Shown piece after piece: positions 1-6,200 of a stretch of DNA of 14,103 nt (within the stretch, counting starts at the first letter, position 1; each line of letters opens with the position of its first letter). Under the pieces are notes generated by a model. The model did not search any database. It was not told the DNA's origin and saw only the letters and a program-made list of their open reading frames with translations. Origin of the DNA: Clostridia bacterium (lineage in GTDB: Bacteria; Bacillota; Clostridia; Oscillospirales; Acutalibacteraceae); contig CAAGBH010000176.1 in the NCBI GenBank assembly GCA_900768035.1, positions 1-14,103 of the forward strand. Reading direction: 5' to 3'. Made by a program: the position numbers and the translations under genes.

Positions 1-472
1 AACCTTTTTTGACAATTTCTTTTACAGCGTTTGTGATTTCATCCCTACCGCCGTAGTTTATAGCAATATTTAAAGTAAGCCCTGTTGCATTTTCAGAGCC
101 CTTAACATTTTTATCAATAAGCGCTTTAATATCCTCTGCCAATGGTTCTAAATTACCGATAAACCGAACTCGGATATTTTCGTCCTTAAAGTTTTCAGCA
201 TCCTTAAGATAATCACGCAAAAGATTCATAATAGCATCAACTTCTGCTTGAGGGCGCTTCCAGTTTTCAGTGGAAAAAGCATACACCGTCAGATACTTCA
301 AGCCGATTTTATTGCAATACCTTGCAATATTCTTAAAGGTTTTAGCGCCGGCTATATGCCCTGCACTTCTCGGCATACTGCGTTTTTTCGCCCATCTGCC
401 GTTGCCGTCCATAATAATGGCAATATGCTGCGGTAAAACCCGTTCATTATTTTGAGCCTTTTTAAATAACAT
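1..472 (-). CDS. uppS: Isoprenyl transferase (undecaprenyl diphosphate synthase), 3' end outside window
   Basis: This is a cis-prenyltransferase that condenses isopentenyl diphosphate onto farnesyl diphosphate to make undecaprenyl diphosphate, the lipid carrier for peptidoglycan precursors, at the cytoplasmic face of the membrane. About 157 codons are visible, out of roughly 230-250 usual for the family; the C-terminal part lies before base 1. Visible signatures are IIMDGNGRWAKKR (residues 19-31, with the catalytic Asp at 22), YAFSTENWKRP (64-74) and NYGGRDEI (139-146). The ATG at 472-470 is preceded by AAAGGA at a suitable distance. It follows frr, matching the common pyrH-frr-uppS-cdsA order, but a strong hairpin separates the two genes. 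I see no convincing promoter in the gap, so transcription probably comes by read-through from pyrH-frr. Identification is firm; only the missing end is unknown. Confidence 0.96.
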   Translation of the reverse strand, partial: MLFKKAQNNERVLPQHIAIIMDGNGRWAKKRSMPRSAGHIAGAKTFKNIARYCNKIGLKYLTVYAFSTENWKRPQAEVDAIMNLLRDYLKDAENFKDENIRVRFIGNLEPLAEDIKALIDKNVKGSENATGLTLNIAINYGGRDEITNAVKEIVKKG

Positions 473-501
473 AACACACCGTCCTTTAATTAAGTGCAAA
501 A

Positions 502-525
502 GCGGTCTCACACTCGTGAGACCGC
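502..525 (-). terminator. Hairpin between frr and uppS, candidate terminator or attenuator
   Basis: A perfect 10-bp stem (GCGGTCTCAC / GTGAGACCGC) closes a 4-nt loop. Read on the minus strand, downstream of frr, it is followed by only four T residues (TTTTGC), so it is a modest intrinsic terminator. Because uppS follows without a clear promoter, partial termination that lowers uppS relative to pyrH-frr, or an mRNA processing site, fits better than a complete stop. That role is inference. Confidence 0.6.
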
Positions 526-542
526 AAATTTTAGTGTGACAA

Positions 543-1097
543 TTAGATTTCTAAAATTTCTTTTTCTTTAAGAGAAGCCAATTCATCAATTTCCTTACAG
601 TATTTATCAGTAAGATTCTGGATTTTCTTTTCGCCGTTAGATTCGTCATCTTCGGTAATAGTATTAGCCTTTTTAAGACCCTTTAATTTTTCCAAAGCAT
701 CACGGCGGGTATTACGGATAGCAACCTTATTTTCTTCGGCAATCTTTTTAACCTCTTTAACGATTTCTTTTCTGCGTTCTTCGGTCAAAGGCGGGAAAGA
801 AAGACGGATAACACGACCGTCATTCTGTGGGTTAATGCCGATATCAGAAATCAAAATGGCTTTTTCGATATCTTTCAAAGTAGAAGCATCCCAAGGTTGA
901 ATCATTAAAATTCTCGGTTCTGGGATAGAAACTGCTGCCATCTGTTGAATAGGAGTCGGCGCACCGTAATAATCAACACTGATTTTATCCAAAACAGAAA
1001 CATTTGCTCTGCCTGCTCGGATAGATTTATACTCACGATCCAAAACCGCAATAGTTTTAGTCATTCTTTCTTCTGTATTCTTAATTAAATCGTTCAT
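543..1097 (-). CDS. frr: Ribosome recycling factor
   Basis: RRF works with EF-G to split post-termination 70S ribosomes in the cytoplasm so that they can start a new round. The 184-residue length is the usual size for the family (about 185). Recognisable family segments are the N-terminal helix ending in SIRAGRANVSVLDKI, the hinge and domain II stretch VDYYGAPTPIQQMAAVSIPEPR, then NDGRVIRLSFPPLTEERR, and a charged C-terminal helix (KKIQNLTDKYCKEIDELASLKEKEI). The start ATG has an excellent GGAGG site about 7 nt upstream. It lies 14 bp downstream of pyrH and is clearly co-transcribed with it. Nothing in the sequence departs from the family. Confidence 0.98.
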   Translation of the reverse strand: MNDLIKNTEERMTKTIAVLDREYKSIRAGRANVSVLDKISVDYYGAPTPIQQMAAVSIPEPRILMIQPWDASTLKDIEKAILISDIGINPQNDGRVIRLSFPPLTEERRKEIVKEVKKIAEENKVAIRNTRRDALEKLKGLKKANTITEDDESNGEKKIQNLTDKYCKEIDELASLKEKEILEI

Positions 1098-1111
1098 AAA
1101 ATTGCCTCCTA

Positions 1112-1816
1112 TTATTTAACCACTGTACCGATTGTTTCGCCAAGCATTGCTGAAACAATATTCTGAGGGTTGTTAAGATTGAATACCAAAATTTCAATAC
1201 CATTATCCATACAAAGCGATGCGGCTGTACTGTCCATAACATGAAGTCCCTTTTGGAGCACATCAAGATGTGACAAGGTATCAAACTTTTTAGCGTCGGG
1301 GTTGGTTTTGGGGTCACTGTCATAAACGCCGTCAACATTAGTTGCTTTAAAGATAACATCTGCACCGATTTCTGCCGCACGCAAAGCCGCCGCAGTGTCG
1401 GTTGAGAAGAATGGGTTACCTGTACCGCAACCGAAAATGACAACTCTGCCTTTTTCTAAATGGCGAACTGCTTTATTTCTGATGTAAGGTTCTGCAATCT
1501 GACGCATTTCAATAGCAGTCTGAACACGGGCGGTCACACCCAACTGTTCAAGTCCGTCAGCCAAAGCCAAAGAGTTTATAGAAGTTGCAAGCATACCCAT
1601 ATGGTCTGCTCTTGTTCTGTCCATTTTACCGCTTGAACGGCCACGCCAGAAATTGCCGCCGCCAACAACTATAGCAACCTGAACTCCCAAGTCTACACAG
1701 TCCTTTATTTTCTCACACACAGCAAGGACCTTATCAAAGTCAATTCCTACACCTTTTTCGCCTGCAAGAACTTCCCCGCTTAACTTCAAAAGCACTCTTT
1801 TATAAACAGGTTTCAT
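1112..1816 (-). CDS. pyrH: UMP kinase (uridylate kinase)
   Basis: This enzyme phosphorylates UMP to UDP with ATP in pyrimidine nucleotide synthesis; bacterial UMP kinases are hexamers of the amino-acid-kinase fold, usually regulated by GTP and UTP. The protein is 234 residues from the chosen start, close to the usual 235-245. Visible motifs are KRVLLKLSGE near the N-terminus, VVGGGNFWRGR (50-60), the UMP-binding DHMGMLATSINSLAL stretch from residue 71, and GTGNPFFSTDTAAALRAAEI. A TTG at 1834 would add six residues but has no ribosome binding site. The ATG at 1816 has GGGGTG about 7 nt upstream and starts exactly where family members do, so I chose it. It heads the pyrH-frr-(uppS) operon; the usual upstream neighbours rpsB-tsf are absent, replaced by a divergent operon. 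Confidence 0.97.
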   Translation of the reverse strand: MKPVYKRVLLKLSGEVLAGEKGVGIDFDKVLAVCEKIKDCVDLGVQVAIVVGGGNFWRGRSSGKMDRTRADHMGMLATSINSLALADGLEQLGVTARVQTAIEMRQIAEPYIRNKAVRHLEKGRVVIFGCGTGNPFFSTDTAAALRAAEIGADVIFKATNVDGVYDSDPKTNPDAKKFDTLSHLDVLQKGLHVMDSTAASLCMDNGIEILVFNLNNPQNIVSAMLGETIGTVVK

Positions 1817-1849
1817 CAAAAACACCCCAACCAATAATTTATTATATAT

Positions 1850-1878
1850 ATTTTACAATATATACTCAATAAAGTCAA
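1850..1878 (-). promoter_or_regulatory. Promoter of pyrH-frr operon
   Basis: On the minus strand, TTGACT (1878-1873) and TAAAAT (1855-1850) are separated by exactly 17 nt, each matching five of six consensus bases for a housekeeping sigma-A promoter. Transcription would start about 25-30 nt before the pyrH ATG. It is back-to-back with the pduL promoter. Confidence 0.75.
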
Positions 1879-1901
1879 TCGGAAAATATCTCAAAATACA
1901 C

Positions 1902-1929
1902 TTGCAAAGTCGTGAAAATATGGTAGAAT
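1902..1929 (+). promoter_or_regulatory. Promoter of pduL-hemW operon
   Basis: TTGCAA (1902-1907) and TAGAAT (1924-1929) are spaced 16 nt apart. A TGG immediately before the -10 gives an extended -10 (TGn). An AAGGAG ribosome binding site at 1949-1954 sits 8 nt before the pduL ATG. The -35 is imperfect, but the extended -10 makes this a credible sigma-A promoter. Confidence 0.6.
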
Positions 1930-1962
1930 ATAGTTGTAAATTATTTTCAAGGAGTTTTAAAA

Positions 1963-2535
1963 ATGGCAAAAGAAGTATTAGTTGAAATTTCAGCCCGTCA
2001 CTTGCACGTTTCACAAGAGGATTTGGAAACCCTTTTCGGTAAAGGTTACACCTTAACACCTAAAAAGGATTTATCACAACCCGGTCAGTTCGCTTGCGAA
2101 GAAAAGGTTACAATTGTTGGTGCAAAGTCACAACTCAAAGCATCAATTTTAGGCCCTGTTCGTCCCGAAACTCAGGTTGAAATCTCTTTGACAGATGCCC
2201 GTTCAATCGGTGTTACCGCACCTATCCGTGAATCAGGCGATGTTAAGGGAAGCGGAAGTTGTAAATTAGTTGGACCTTGCGGTGAAGTTGAATTAGCCGA
2301 GGGTGTTATTGCCGCAAAACGCCATATACATATGACTGTTGCAGACGGCGAAAAATACGGCATTAAGGACAAACAAATCGTTAGCGTTAAAATTAATTCT
2401 GACGGCAGAAGCCTTGTTTTCGGTGATGTTGTAGCACGTGTAAGTGATTCTTACGCCCTTGCTATGCACATTGATACCGACGAAGCAAATGCTGCTTGCG
2501 TTGGCGGAAACTGCATTGGTGAAATTATTGACTAA
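1963..2535 (+). CDS. pduL: PduL-type phosphate acyltransferase (phosphotransacylase)
   Basis: PduL enzymes interconvert acyl-CoA and acyl-phosphate (acetyl or propionyl). They are structurally unrelated to Pta and coordinate two metal ions through conserved histidines. The protein shows both halves of the PTAC fold: ISARHLHVS (9-17, His13/His15) and AAKRHIHMT (117-125, His121/His123). There is also the conserved GPVRPETQVEIS block (64-75) and a C-terminal MHIDTDEANA (168-177, His169). At 190 residues it begins directly at the catalytic domain, with no N-terminal helix of the kind that targets PduL into bacterial microcompartments. It is therefore likely a cytosolic, housekeeping phosphotransacetylase of the acetate/ATP pathway. 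No acetate kinase or microcompartment genes are adjacent. hemW overlaps its end by 8 bp. Substrate (acetyl versus propionyl) cannot be read from sequence. Confidence 0.93.
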   Translation: MAKEVLVEISARHLHVSQEDLETLFGKGYTLTPKKDLSQPGQFACEEKVTIVGAKSQLKASILGPVRPETQVEISLTDARSIGVTAPIRESGDVKGSGSCKLVGPCGEVELAEGVIAAKRHIHMTVADGEKYGIKDKQIVSVKINSDGRSLVFGDVVARVSDSYALAMHIDTDEANAACVGGNCIGEIID

Positions 2536-3610
2536 TCTCGGTCTTTATCTTCACATTCCTTTTTGCCAAAAGAAATGCGCTTACTGTGATTTCTATTCAG
2601 GCATTTTAAGCGAGGAACTTATTGACCGATATTTAAAAGCAATAAATCAATCTCTAAAACAATGGGGCGGAAAAATCAACCGCCCCATTGATACTATTTA
2701 TTTGGGCGGAGGAACACCGTCTGTTTTAAACCACCGCCTTATGCCGCTTTTAAACGAGGTAAGAGAAAATTTCACAGTTAAAGAAAATGCCGAAATCACG
2801 CTTGAAGTAAACCCGCAGAATAATATAAAAGAAATTTTAGAGAATGCTAAAAAGGCGGGGGTAAACCGCATTTCAATCGGTGCGCAAAGCGGTAACGATG
2901 ACGAATTAAAATTACTCGGCAGAACACATACTGCACTTGACACCGAGACCGCAGTAAAAACGGCAAGAAATCTTGATTTTTCAAATATTTCGCTTGATTT
3001 GATGTTAGGGCTTCCAAACTCAAATTTGGACACCCTTAAAACAAGCCTTGATTTTGTTTTATCCCAAAATCCTGACCATATTTCTGCATATATTTTAAAG
3101 ATTGAACCTAATACTGCTTTTTTTAAAAATAAAGAAAATCTTAACTTGCCAAATGAAGACAATATTTGCGACCAATATCTTTTTATGTGTGAATATCTGA
3201 AAGAAAAGGGATACTCTCATTACGAGATTTCTAACTTCTGTAAAGATAATAAAAAAGGTCTTCATAACCTTAAATATTGGCATTGCGAGGAATATTTAGG
3301 AATAGGTCCGTCGGCTCATTCTTTTCTTGACGGCAAGCGGTTTTATTATCCGAGAGATTTAAAAGACTTTATAAACGGCAATTCCCCTATACCTGACGGT
3401 ACTGGCGGTGACAAACCAGAAAAATTAATGTTGGCGTTAAGGCTTAGTGAGGGTATTTCACTTTCTGAATTAACCCCGAAAGCGCAGGAAAAATGCCGAC
3501 TTTTTACCAAAAATTCACTTGCAACAATTAACGATAACCGCTTTGCTTTAACAGACAAAGGTATGCTTGTATCTAATTCGATAATTTCCGAAATTCTGGA
3601 GGAACTTTAA
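2528..3610 (+). CDS. hemW: HemW-like radical SAM protein (heme chaperone; formerly called coproporphyrinogen III oxidase)
   Basis: This is a radical SAM protein of the HemN/HemW family. It has the HemW pattern HIPFCQKKCAYCDF (CX3CX2C, Cys13/17/20), not the extra cysteine (CX2CXC) of true HemN. It also carries HNLKYW, the HNxxYW motif tied to heme binding in HemW. Other family segments are IYLGGGTPS, IGAQSGNDDELKLLGRTHT, ISLDLMLGLP and YEISNFC. HemW is thought to deliver heme to respiratory enzymes and lacks oxidase activity; the role here is by family only. The long open frame begins inside pduL, but the real start is TTG at 2528: homology begins right there and GGTGA lies upstream. That gives 360 residues, slightly short of the usual ~375. 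It overlaps pduL by 8 bp and the next gene by 1 bp (TAATG), so translation is probably coupled. Confidence 0.93.
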   Translation: MTNLGLYLHIPFCQKKCAYCDFYSGILSEELIDRYLKAINQSLKQWGGKINRPIDTIYLGGGTPSVLNHRLMPLLNEVRENFTVKENAEITLEVNPQNNIKEILENAKKAGVNRISIGAQSGNDDELKLLGRTHTALDTETAVKTARNLDFSNISLDLMLGLPNSNLDTLKTSLDFVLSQNPDHISAYILKIEPNTAFFKNKENLNLPNEDNICDQYLFMCEYLKEKGYSHYEISNFCKDNKKGLHNLKYWHCEEYLGIGPSAHSFLDGKRFYYPRDLKDFINGNSPIPDGTGGDKPEKLMLALRLSEGISLSELTPKAQEKCRLFTKNSLATINDNRFALTDKGMLVSNSIISEILEEL

Positions 3611-4215
3611 TGAGAACTTTAAAAATACATTTAATCCGTCACGGCGCAACCGATGCCAATTATAAGGGACAGTATATCGGTTGTAAGACTGACCTACCTT
3701 TAGCGCCTGAGGGACTTAACGAGTTAAGAATGATGAAAGACGATATAGAATATCCCGATATTGACCGTCTTTATTCAAGCCCGTTACTTCGTTGCAAGCA
3801 GTCGGGGGCTGTACTTTATCCCGATATGCCGATTTACGAAGTGGACAACCTAAAAGAATACGATTTCGGAGATTTTGAGGGCAAAACCGCAAAAGAACTT
3901 GAACTTCATCCAAACTTCAAAGACTGGACTTCGGGCAAACTTACCTCTCCTCCAAACGGTGAAGATAACACCGAGTTTATTAAAAGACTTTGCGTGGGAC
4001 TAAATCAAATAATAGTTGATATGTTAAATAACGACCTCGAATCAGCAGGGGTTATAATGCACGGCGGTGCTATTATGATGCTCTTGGGCGCTTGCGCCGT
4101 TCCGCAAAGAAGACCTGTTGAATGGACAAGCGATAACGGACAAGGCTATTCACTTTTAGTAACCCCGTCACTTTACCATAAAAGCGGTATTGTTGAAGTT
4201 TATGATGTAATTTAA
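3610..4215 (+). CDS. Histidine phosphatase family protein (phosphoglycerate mutase-like)
   Basis: This belongs to the branch-1 histidine phosphatase superfamily (GpmB/CobC-like), cytosolic, using a phospho-histidine intermediate. Visible features are LIRHGATDAN (8-17, catalytic His11 in the RHG motif), SSPLLRCKQSG (56-66, phosphate-binding Arg61), LKEYDFGDFEGK (81-92, acid/base Glu83) and VIMHGGAIM (148-156, second catalytic His151). The 201-residue length is normal for the CobC/GpmB-like group. The substrate cannot be deduced; alpha-ribazole phosphatase or a general sugar/nucleotide phosphatase are both possible, and no cobalamin genes are adjacent. Its ATG overlaps the hemW stop codon by one base and GGAGG lies just upstream in the end of hemW. 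It is the last gene of the pduL-hemW operon, before the heptamer repeats and terminator. Confidence 0.9.
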   Translation: MRTLKIHLIRHGATDANYKGQYIGCKTDLPLAPEGLNELRMMKDDIEYPDIDRLYSSPLLRCKQSGAVLYPDMPIYEVDNLKEYDFGDFEGKTAKELELHPNFKDWTSGKLTSPPNGEDNTEFIKRLCVGLNQIIVDMLNNDLESAGVIMHGGAIMMLLGACAVPQRRPVEWTSDNGQGYSLLVTPSLYHKSGIVEVYDVI

Positions 4216-4216
4216 T

Positions 4217-4244
4217 GCGTAATTCGTAATGCGTAATGCGTAAT
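4217..4244. repeat. Four tandem 7-bp repeats (GCGTAAT)
   Basis: Four head-to-tail copies of GCGTAAT lie directly after the stop codon of the histidine phosphatase gene; the second copy reads TCGTAAT and the others are identical. They sit immediately before the shared terminator and have no coding role. Copy number of such heptamers is often variable between strains, which is inference here. Confidence 0.85.
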
Positions 4245-4246
4245 TA

Positions 4247-4270
4247 AAAAGCGACCTTTCGGTCGCTTTT
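4247..4270. terminator. Bidirectional intrinsic terminator between the phosphatase gene and clpX
   Basis: AAAAGCGACC and GGTCGCTTTT form a perfect 10-bp stem around the loop TTTC. Each strand has a T-run after the GC stem, so it can end both the plus-strand pduL operon and the minus-strand tig-clpP-clpX operon. Confidence 0.9.
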
Positions 4271-4274
4271 ATTT

Positions 4275-5510
4275 TTATTCTCTTTCAATTTCTGCTTGAC
4301 CGTTTTCAACAGTTTTTGCAGTGATTGTGATTTTCTTAATTCCGCTATCGGACGGGGTTTCAAACATTAAGGGTTGCAAAACTCCCTCAATAATTGAGCG
4401 AAGTCCTCTGGCACCTGTTTTTCTTTCTATCGTAAGTTCTGCTATTTTTTCCAAAGCCGTATCTTCAAATTCAAGGTCTACGCCATCCAATTTAAAGAGG
4501 GCTTTATACTGCTTAACAATAGAATTTTTAGGCTCTTTCATAATACGAACAAGGGTTTCCTTATCCATACCCTTTAATGCGGTTATTACAGGCATTCTGC
4601 CAACGAGTTCAGGAATAATACCAAACTTCACCAAATCCTGATGGGTAGCCATTGTGCTTGTAGCCTCAGCCTCTTTGCTTTTTGGAGATTTAACATCTGC
4701 GCCGAAACCTAAACTGCTTCCGCCGATTCGGCGTTCAATAACCTTTTCAATGCCGTCAAACGCACCGGCACAGATAAACAGGATATTGGTTGTATTAACC
4801 TGAATAAACTCCTGTTGAGGATGTTTTCTTCCGCCCTGTGGGGGAACATTTGCAACTGTGCCCTCTAATATTTTAAGAAGTGCCTGTTGCACACCCTCAC
4901 CGCTTACATCACGAGTGATAGACGCATTTTCAGACTTACGGGCAATCTTATCTATTTCATCAATATAGATAATTCCACGTTCTGCTTTTTCTATATCATA
5001 TTCAGCCGCCTGAATAAGACGAAGCAAAATATTTTCAACGTCTTCACCAACATAACCCGCCTCGGTTAAGGTGGTAGCGTCGGTAATGGCAATCGGCACA
5101 TCAAGAATTTTAGCCAATGTCTGCGCCAAAAGGGTTTTACCTACACCTGTAGGTCCGAGCATAAGCACATTGCTTTTGCCAAGTTCGACTTCATTATTAT
5201 CATTCTTGAAAATGCGCTTATAATGGTTATAAACCGCAACCGCTAAAGTCTTCTTGGCATCGTCCTGACCGATTACATATTGGTCAAGTTTTTCCTTGAT
5301 TTCTTTAGGTTTTGGAAGCACAAATTCAGTTTTTTCTCTCTTTTTAGAGCGTCCTTTGGCGGCAGTTTCATCCTCAAATAAAAGCGAATTGCAAAACTGT
5401 ATACAGTTATCGCAAATATAAACGCCCGGACCCTCTACAAGACGAGTTACTTCGTCTTGGGTTTTGCCGCAAAAAGAACAGCAAATTTCCATATCGTTTT
5501 TATTAGGCAT
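4275..5510 (-). CDS. clpX: ATP-dependent Clp protease ATP-binding subunit ClpX
   Basis: ClpX is a hexameric AAA+ unfoldase that recognises substrates and threads them into ClpP. The N-terminal zinc-binding domain is intact (CSFC at 11-14, CDNC at 33-36). Then follow Walker A GPTGVGKT (119-126), pore loop GYVG (152-155), Walker B IIYIDEID (180-187), the RKSENASITRDVSGEGVQQ segment, the RKH loop (228-230) and sensor-2 GARGLRS. The 411-residue length is typical. The ATG lies only 4 nt after the clpP stop codon, and AAGAGG, the last codons of clpP, is its ribosome binding site, so the two are translationally linked. It is the last gene of the operon, ending at the bidirectional terminator. Confidence 0.98.
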   Translation of the reverse strand: MPNKNDMEICCSFCGKTQDEVTRLVEGPGVYICDNCIQFCNSLLFEDETAAKGRSKKREKTEFVLPKPKEIKEKLDQYVIGQDDAKKTLAVAVYNHYKRIFKNDNNEVELGKSNVLMLGPTGVGKTLLAQTLAKILDVPIAITDATTLTEAGYVGEDVENILLRLIQAAEYDIEKAERGIIYIDEIDKIARKSENASITRDVSGEGVQQALLKILEGTVANVPPQGGRKHPQQEFIQVNTTNILFICAGAFDGIEKVIERRIGGSSLGFGADVKSPKSKEAEATSTMATHQDLVKFGIIPELVGRMPVITALKGMDKETLVRIMKEPKNSIVKQYKALFKLDGVDLEFEDTALEKIAELTIERKTGARGLRSIIEGVLQPLMFETPSDSGIKKITITAKTVENGQAEIERE

Positions 5511-5514
5511 TATA

Positions 5515-6096
5515 TTACCTCTTTGTAATTACTTTATCAATAAGACCGTATTCTTGAGCCTCTGCGGCAGTCATAAAGTTATCTCTTTCGGTATCTCTTG
5601 CGATTTCTTCCAAAGATTTGCCTGTATTTTCTGCCAAAATTTTATTAAGGTTTGCTCTGGTTCTTTCAATATGTTTTGCGTGAATCAAAATTTCAGTTGC
5701 CTGACCTTGAGTTCCGCCTAAAGGTTGGTGAATCATAATTTCACTGTTAGGAAGAGCCAATCTCTTACCCTTTGCACCTGATGACAAAAGGAATGCGCCC
5801 ATACTTGCAGCCATACCCATACAAATTGTACTTACATCGCATTTGATATACTGCATTGTATCATAAATTGCCATACCAGCAGTTACAGAACCGCCGGGGC
5901 TATTGATATAAAAATTAATGTCTTTATCAGGGTCCTGACCCTCGAGATAAAGCATCTGCGCAATAACTATGCTTGCAGTTGTGTTGTTAACCTCGTCATT
6001 AAGCATAATGATACGGTCGTTTAAAAGGCGTGAGAAAATATCATAAGAACGCTCGCCTCTGCTTGTTTGTTCTAAAACATAAGGTACTAAACTCAT
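5515..6096 (-). CDS. clpP: ATP-dependent Clp protease proteolytic subunit ClpP
   Basis: ClpP is a serine peptidase that forms the two-ring, 14-subunit degradation chamber used by ClpX and other Clp ATPases. The complete catalytic triad is visible: Ser98 in MGMAASMGAF, His123 in IMIHQP and Asp172 in RDTERDNF. The INSPGGSVTAG oxyanion-loop region (64-74) is present too. The 193-residue length is standard. The start ATG has AAGGAG 8 nt upstream. It lies downstream of tig and directly upstream of clpX, the common tig-clpP-clpX order. A strong hairpin in the tig-clpP gap bears on how clpP is expressed. I see no CtsR-type operator upstream. Confidence 0.98.
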   Translation of the reverse strand: MSLVPYVLEQTSRGERSYDIFSRLLNDRIIMLNDEVNNTTASIVIAQMLYLEGQDPDKDINFYINSPGGSVTAGMAIYDTMQYIKCDVSTICMGMAASMGAFLLSSGAKGKRLALPNSEIMIHQPLGGTQGQATEILIHAKHIERTRANLNKILAENTGKSLEEIARDTERDNFMTAAEAQEYGLIDKVITKR

Positions 6097-6129
6097 AAAA
6101 ATTCTCCTTTACAGAAATTTACAAAAAGC

Positions 6130-6151
6130 GCCGGCACCGTATAGTGCCGGC
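6130..6151 (-). terminator. Hairpin after tig and before clpP
   Basis: GCCGGCAC and GTGCCGGC form a perfect 8-bp GC-rich stem around a 6-nt loop. On the minus strand it is followed by GCTTTTTGT, so it looks like an intrinsic terminator or attenuator of tig. Only 33 nt separate it from the clpP ATG. Confidence 0.7.
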
Positions 6152-6200
6152 ACCCAATATACCGTAAATAGTATGAACTGAATACTCAATTTATAATCAA

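Noticed and set aside
1081..1443. 120-residue open frame on the minus strand overlapping pyrH
   Set aside because: It is an alternative frame of pyrH with no ribosome binding site and no family-like motifs; pyrH fully explains the region.
2444..2527. N-terminal extension of HemW inside pduL
   Set aside because: The 28 extra residues are an out-of-frame reading of pduL; family homology starts at the TTG at 2528.
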